From Candidatus Kerfeldbacteria bacterium (lineage in GTDB: Bacteria > Patescibacteriota > Patescibacteriia > UBA9570), in contig JACPGK010000014.1 in NCBI GenBank assembly GCA_016182495.1, forward strand, positions 1-32,579: a stretch of 32,579 bases of DNA, written 5' to 3'. Every line of letters begins with the position of its first letter. Within the stretch, counting starts at the first letter, position 1. The position numbers and the translations under genes are program-made. Positions 28,087-32,579 of the stretch are shown here, piece by piece. The notes under the pieces are model-generated. The model ran no database searches, was not told the DNA's origin, and was given only the letters and a program-made list of their open reading frames with translations.

Positions 28087-30336
28087 ATGAAAACTATTTT
28101 GTTTTCATTTGGTATGGGTTTATTGAGCATATTTACTCCACAAACAGCTGCCATTCAACCTGCGCAACAACCGAGTGAATCCATTACATTTTCAGCACCA
28201 GAGCTTTTAGCATTAGATCAACAATTGCAACACGCGCGAATGGCTAGCGCTGAAAATAATTTCGAAGAAGCCATTGAGTTATTTGAAAATTTAGAAGAAT
28301 CGGGTTCCCACCGCCATCGCTGGGCAGCTATTTCTGGGCAAACAAATATTTATCGCCGTCAACATAATTTTGACGCAGCCCGTGCAGTCACCGCTCGTGC
28401 CAGCACAGCCGAACCAGCGGTCGCCGGATTAATGCATATTTGGAATGGTGATATAGATATGCAAAACAAGGATTACGAAGCTGCTATTACAGAATATCAA
28501 ACCGCGGAACAAAACTACGGCAACACCATAGTAAATAACATGATAATGGGAGAATTGGCGTTAAAGCAAGCTACTCGGGCCGCAATTCAATTTCAACACC
28601 CAGATCAAGCCGCCCAGTTTTCACGGAAAATGGCCAACACATACCCTACAGTTGGTAACCCTGAAGTTGCTTTGGCCAAAGCTTTATTATATGAAACCAT
28701 GGCCAAAGGTGATTTGCCAACAAAAACTTTAGAAACGGTTTTACATGATGGAATTTGTACTGCAGCCAAGCCCTGTTTTATTGCCCAGCAGCGCTTACAA
28801 AAAGAGACCAAATTAGATCAGGCACAATTTCAAAAGTTGGGCGGCATTACTGGAATTGTTTTTGTACTTAATGATAGTGATAGAAAGATTCTCGAAAATA
28901 TCCGACAACCACAGCAACTATCGATTCAACAATCGTTATTGCATTCGCTGGTACCAGCGGTACAAGCTCAAACTGTTAGCTATACGACTTGTGCTGTTGA
29001 AGAAGAATTAGCCTACGATGGTTTTTCTGATCCGATCACAGGAATTTCTCGCGGTGATTTGTTTATGGGGTATCCTGCTTCTGCCAGTACTGATATCGAT
29101 CTTTATCATCCTGGTGTTGATTTAAATAATGCTGATGATCATGTTGGTGGAGATGTATATGATTGCTCGAATCCAGAGGATGACTTTACTACGACAGCTG
29201 CCGGTTGCGTGCAAGATGCCTCAACGGCTGATTGGGGATCGCTAGCCATTACCCATAATTATACACCGTATGATGGTGATTTTGCATCAGATTATACAAC
29301 ATCACAGTATGGCCATGCTGATGAAATTTATGTTTCGGTAGGTGATGCGGTTGGTGCACATGAAGAGGTGGGTAGTATAGGAGGCATTAACGATGATGGT
29401 GATAGTGAATGGGCTTGTCATCTCCATTTTGAAATTCGCGAACCTGACCACCCAGATCCATATAACGCTGGCTATTGGGATACATCCGTCTTGAGTTCTC
29501 AAACCAGTGTCGGCCTCTACTACCAAGATCCGGAATCATTTATTGATGCTCACCCGGCGTTTGATTGGGTTACTTGGATTGACGAGAGTTCCTCTCAATG
29601 GTCTTATGACCCGGATTGGACATATATAAATACCAAAGGAAATGGTAATGATGAAGGGGAAAATGATTTAAACTATACCAGTACAACTGCGGCACCGTCT
29701 CCCACGGCCACGGCCACATTGAGTTTTACCGTCGGAAATGATGGTATACACAGGTTGTGGATGTTTGTTCCATGGAGTACACAATCAAAAAGTGATTCCG
29801 TTCCGGTTGTGATTACTTCGGCAGATGATGGCAGCACAGTTGTATCTACCACCCTTAACTTTTATGGCAATGAAGAGGCAGGAACCGGCACGTGCGACGA
29901 AGATATCGATGGGGATGGTGTGTGGAATTTTGCTGTAACAAAACGGTGCGATGAATGGATTGAGATTGGTAGTGTATATTTGACGAAAAATGAAAACTAC
30001 GAGCTAACAATCTCTAATGCCACCGGAGCGAATGGAGACATCATTATTATTGATGATCTTTTGATTACGTATGGTGATAATATTGGACTATATAAAGTAG
30101 CCATTGTTACAGATGATGAAAATAGATGTACGGTGCCGTTGGCAGGTGATTGGACAGTGTCTAGTGATTGTACGCTAAATTATGCTGCTACCGCACCTGG
30201 CAACGTAATTGTGACAGACAACAAAACCTTAACAATCAATGGTGCTGGTTCCTTGAATATGGATTTGAGTAGTTATTATTTAAGAATACAAAATAATGCT
30301 CGAGTAATTATTGAAATTGGTGGAAAAATATATTAA
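28087..30336 (+). CDS. Secreted TPR-containing M23 (LytM-like) peptidase
   Basis: TPR-like N-terminus (NNFEEAIELFENLEESG..., KDYEAAITEYQTAEQNYG); M23 ligands HPGVD and CHLHFEI. Start reassigned from 28075. Confidence 0.8.
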   Translation: MKTILFSFGMGLLSIFTPQTAAIQPAQQPSESITFSAPELLALDQQLQHARMASAENNFEEAIELFENLEESGSHRHRWAAISGQTNIYRRQHNFDAARAVTARASTAEPAVAGLMHIWNGDIDMQNKDYEAAITEYQTAEQNYGNTIVNNMIMGELALKQATRAAIQFQHPDQAAQFSRKMANTYPTVGNPEVALAKALLYETMAKGDLPTKTLETVLHDGICTAAKPCFIAQQRLQKETKLDQAQFQKLGGITGIVFVLNDSDRKILENIRQPQQLSIQQSLLHSLVPAVQAQTVSYTTCAVEEELAYDGFSDPITGISRGDLFMGYPASASTDIDLYHPGVDLNNADDHVGGDVYDCSNPEDDFTTTAAGCVQDASTADWGSLAITHNYTPYDGDFASDYTTSQYGHADEIYVSVGDAVGAHEEVGSIGGINDDGDSEWACHLHFEIREPDHPDPYNAGYWDTSVLSSQTSVGLYYQDPESFIDAHPAFDWVTWIDESSSQWSYDPDWTYINTKGNGNDEGENDLNYTSTTAAPSPTATATLSFTVGNDGIHRLWMFVPWSTQSKSDSVPVVITSADDGSTVVSTTLNFYGNEEAGTGTCDEDIDGDGVWNFAVTKRCDEWIEIGSVYLTKNENYELTISNATGANGDIIIIDDLLITYGDNIGLYKVAIVTDDENRCTVPLAGDWTVSSDCTLNYAATAPGNVIVTDNKTLTINGAGSLNMDLSSYYLRIQNNARVIIEIGGKIY

Positions 30337-30339
30337 ACC

Positions 30340-30634
30340 ATGGTCAAGCAGTTTTTAAAAAGACTAGCTAGTGTACTAGTTATCATTATCGTGGTAGGGG
30401 TGTCGTTGCGTTTGGCTATTCGCTATGTACCAATACCGTTATAGCGCATTGGCTAAAGCTACCATGGACCCAACGGTGTGTGAACGCATCACAGATACGC
30501 GCAGCCAAGGGAGCTGTTATTTTACCCTAGCCCAGCAGCTGGATGATAGCAGTTTATGCGATCGTAGCCCGGAAGAACATGATCGTAAAATGTGTCATAG
30601 TCGCTACAATCAGTATCGTCTACCGTTTTTTTAG
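30340..30634 (+). pseudogene. Small TM-anchored Cys-containing protein, apparently frameshifted (or two overlapping ORFs)
   Basis: Frame 1: MVKQFLKRLASVLVIIIVVGVSLRLAIRYVPIPL*. Frame 2 from 30425: MYQYRYSALAKATMDPTVCERITDTRSQGSCYFTLAQQLDDSSLCDRS... Confidence 0.5.
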
Positions 30635-30922
30635 TATAAGCTGTGCATATTATTTTTGCTGCAATGCTTTGATTCTCAATTAGCGTTAGGTCGTTTTTTC
30701 ACAAACCAGCGCCGTCGCGTGAAATGTTATCCACAAGAATTAAAGTCAAATTTTTCAATATTAAAATAGCTTTTTTTGTGATTGCGCCGTCGCATACCAC
30801 CCCTTGTCTATTGTGTCATATCCGTTCACACTAAATTACAGCCTTTCGCACCCTCCACACCACAGCACATTATGCTTTCTTGTCACGGACGGCCAAGGAA
30901 CTGAACTCTTCATGCTCTGGTT

Positions 30923-30977
30923 CTCCCTCGGCGATCCGGATTCAATCTACAACGAATGAATCGGGATCACGAGGGAG
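30923..30977. other. Long interrupted inverted repeat (possible structured RNA)
   Basis: CTCCCTCG..GATCC.GATTC / GAATC.GGATC.CGAGGGAG, 18 paired bases. Confidence 0.65.
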
Positions 30978-31090
30978 GCGAAAGCACTCCCATGTATCCA
31001 CCTTTACCCACAGCGATTCAACATCGGTGTAGTACTGGTTAGGACGTTATTTTATTAAACCCATCTAATGAATACTACAGCAAGCTCACT

Positions 31091-31720
31091 ATGAATCAAT
31101 CTAAACCCATTCTTATCTCCACCCTCGCCGCTAGCCTCCTGTTACTAGTCGGAGCCGGATGCACACAACCAACCACTAACCAGAACAATACCAACACCAG
31201 CAACGTTAATGCAGTTGTGGTAGTAAATACCAATACCGTTGTGGCCAATGAAAATACAAATACCACCAATACTAATTCTGAAGTAGATACCAGCGATTGG
31301 TTGACCTATACGAATGAGGAGTATGGGTTTGAGTTTAGGTATCCGAGGGAGTGGATAGTAAATGACCAACAAAAAAATGTTAGCCTTTATAGCCCAAAGT
31401 TAGTCGGCAGTACTTATGCTAATTCGTTGACCATCGAGATAACAGCAAATGATTTTGTTAGTCAAAAAAAGCAGGTTGAAGATTCCGATTTGATTAATGG
31501 CAATTTATCTCTAAGTAAATTCAATAATGACATAGAAGAATTGGATATAAACGGTTTAACTGCAAAGGTTGGTACGCATTCTACTGCAATAGGGCTTGAT
31601 GAAAGATATTATTTTATTTCCTTATCAAATGATGTAGGTTTGTATTTTGAGTTTTTAAAACCTACGGAAAAAGTTAATGCGTCAATTGAAGATGTGATAC
31701 ATACTTTGGAAATACTATAG
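31091..31720 (+). CDS. Secreted lipoprotein with Asn/Thr-rich linker and PsbP-like C-terminal domain
   Basis: Lipobox LLLLVGAGC; NNTNTSNVNAVVVVNTNTVVANENTNTTNTN linker; YTNEEYGFEFRYPREW. Confidence 0.8.
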   Translation: MNQSKPILISTLAASLLLLVGAGCTQPTTNQNNTNTSNVNAVVVVNTNTVVANENTNTTNTNSEVDTSDWLTYTNEEYGFEFRYPREWIVNDQQKNVSLYSPKLVGSTYANSLTIEITANDFVSQKKQVEDSDLINGNLSLSKFNNDIEELDINGLTAKVGTHSTAIGLDERYYFISLSNDVGLYFEFLKPTEKVNASIEDVIHTLEIL

Positions 31721-31790
31721 TACATTCGGAATTATTTTTTCTCTTGACTAACTTAGTGTAGGTTAATGAAGGGAGGAAGTAATTCCTTCA

Positions 31791-31810
31791 ACTGAGCAAT
31801 CCAGCTCAGT
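31791..31810. other. Perfect 7-bp hairpin in the leader of the downstream M23 gene
   Basis: ACTGAGC-aatcca-GCTCAGT. Confidence 0.5.
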
Positions 31811-31841
31811 CGTTCCTTCACAACTGAAAGTGAGGTAACTC

Positions 31842-32579
31842 ATGGAACGGTTCGTTCGTGTCCTCCTGCTCGGCATCATGATGATGTTCGGACTCGTCAA
31901 CACGGCCAGCGCTGAATCCGTTCGGTATCCTCTTAACTCTTACGTCATCACTTCCGCGACCTGCGACTTCATGGGTGAGTGCGACATGACCGGCCTGCAC
32001 ATGGCTGAGGACGTTGTCGCTTCTGCGGGTACCGCTGTGTACGCCCCTGCGAGTGGCACGATCAAGGACAATACTGTGCATACGCTCTACGGCACGGTCG
32101 TTCTTCTTGAAGCGAACGTCGACGGTGACACCGTGGTCTTCCTCATGGGGCACATGCGTCAGGTTGATATCCAGGTTTCGATCGGTCGATCAGTGAACAA
32201 GGGCCAGCTCCTCGGCTACATCGGCACCAACAAGGGTGATCGCAATTCATTATACGACAACGGTGGATGGCCTGATCATCTTCACTTCGGTGTCCACAAG
32301 GGAAGCTATTCCAATGGAACTTCCTGCACCGGAGCGTGGACCTACGCTGGCTACGAAACTTTAGAGTGTGCCTACGATGATTGGTACGACCCCACCGACT
32401 TCATCACCTCCCACCAGATCGACTGCACCGACTACAGTAGCGAGATCTCTGCGGTGAAGACCAGCTACGGCTCCTTCATCGGCACCGCCACCAACGACCC
32501 CCACCTGTACTACCAGAACGGCGAATACAGCGACAACGTCTGCATTCGCGACTACGACGCTAGTGGCTCGTCCGACGGT
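31842..32579 (+). CDS. Secreted M23 family metallopeptidase, truncated by the window end
   Basis: Open for 246 codons to the window edge: MERFVRVLLLGIMMMFGLVNTASAESVRYPLNSYVITSATCDFMGECDMTGLHMAEDVVASAGTAVYAPASGTIK...; ligands HMAED and DHLHF; missing from the supplied ORF list, apparently because it has no stop. Confidence 0.87.
   Translation, partial: MERFVRVLLLGIMMMFGLVNTASAESVRYPLNSYVITSATCDFMGECDMTGLHMAEDVVASAGTAVYAPASGTIKDNTVHTLYGTVVLLEANVDGDTVVFLMGHMRQVDIQVSIGRSVNKGQLLGYIGTNKGDRNSLYDNGGWPDHLHFGVHKGSYSNGTSCTGAWTYAGYETLECAYDDWYDPTDFITSHQIDCTDYSSEISAVKTSYGSFIGTATNDPHLYYQNGEYSDNVCIRDYDASGSSDG

Noticed and set aside
30727-30735. Perfect DnaA box TTATCCACA as evidence for oriC
   Set aside because: Only one box was seen and no dnaA/dnaN/rpmH neighbours; a single 9-mer can occur by chance. 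Kept only as part of the intergenic-region finding.
31818-32153. Minus-strand ORF of 111 aa and + ORF 32014-32196
   Set aside because: Both lie over the strong M23 reading frame starting at 31842, which has a signal peptide and metal-ligand motifs.

Overview
The window looks like part of a Candidate-Phyla-Radiation/Patescibacteria-like genome. This is inferred from protein style, antisense-tRNA ORFs and small secreted proteins; it was not tested. It carries two mobile or defence-type regions anchored at tRNA genes, plus a long tract of secreted, surface and transport genes. (1) 612-4637: a compact co-directional block Xis-like HTH / tyrosine recombinase / two uncharacterised membrane proteins / large serine recombinase. 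The serine recombinase stop codon lies inside the antisense 3' end of tRNA-Trp. (2) 17717-21672: a ~3.9 kb island bounded by a 79-nt near-perfect direct repeat that starts with the last 7 nt of tRNA-Gln. It contains a truncated serine recombinase remnant, a small unknown ORF, a BRO/DinD-like antirepressor and a TOTE-type AEP primase-SF2 helicase. Other content: FG-GAP (7 repeats), beta-helix, TSP3/BNR-like and YadA-head-like secreted proteins, an RND transporter, two methyltransferases, an ABC exporter pair, two M23 peptidases and tRNAs Trp, Gln and Pro. One M23 gene runs off the window and is absent from the supplied ORF track. Several genes show frameshifts or decay. No CRISPR array and no rRNA were seen.
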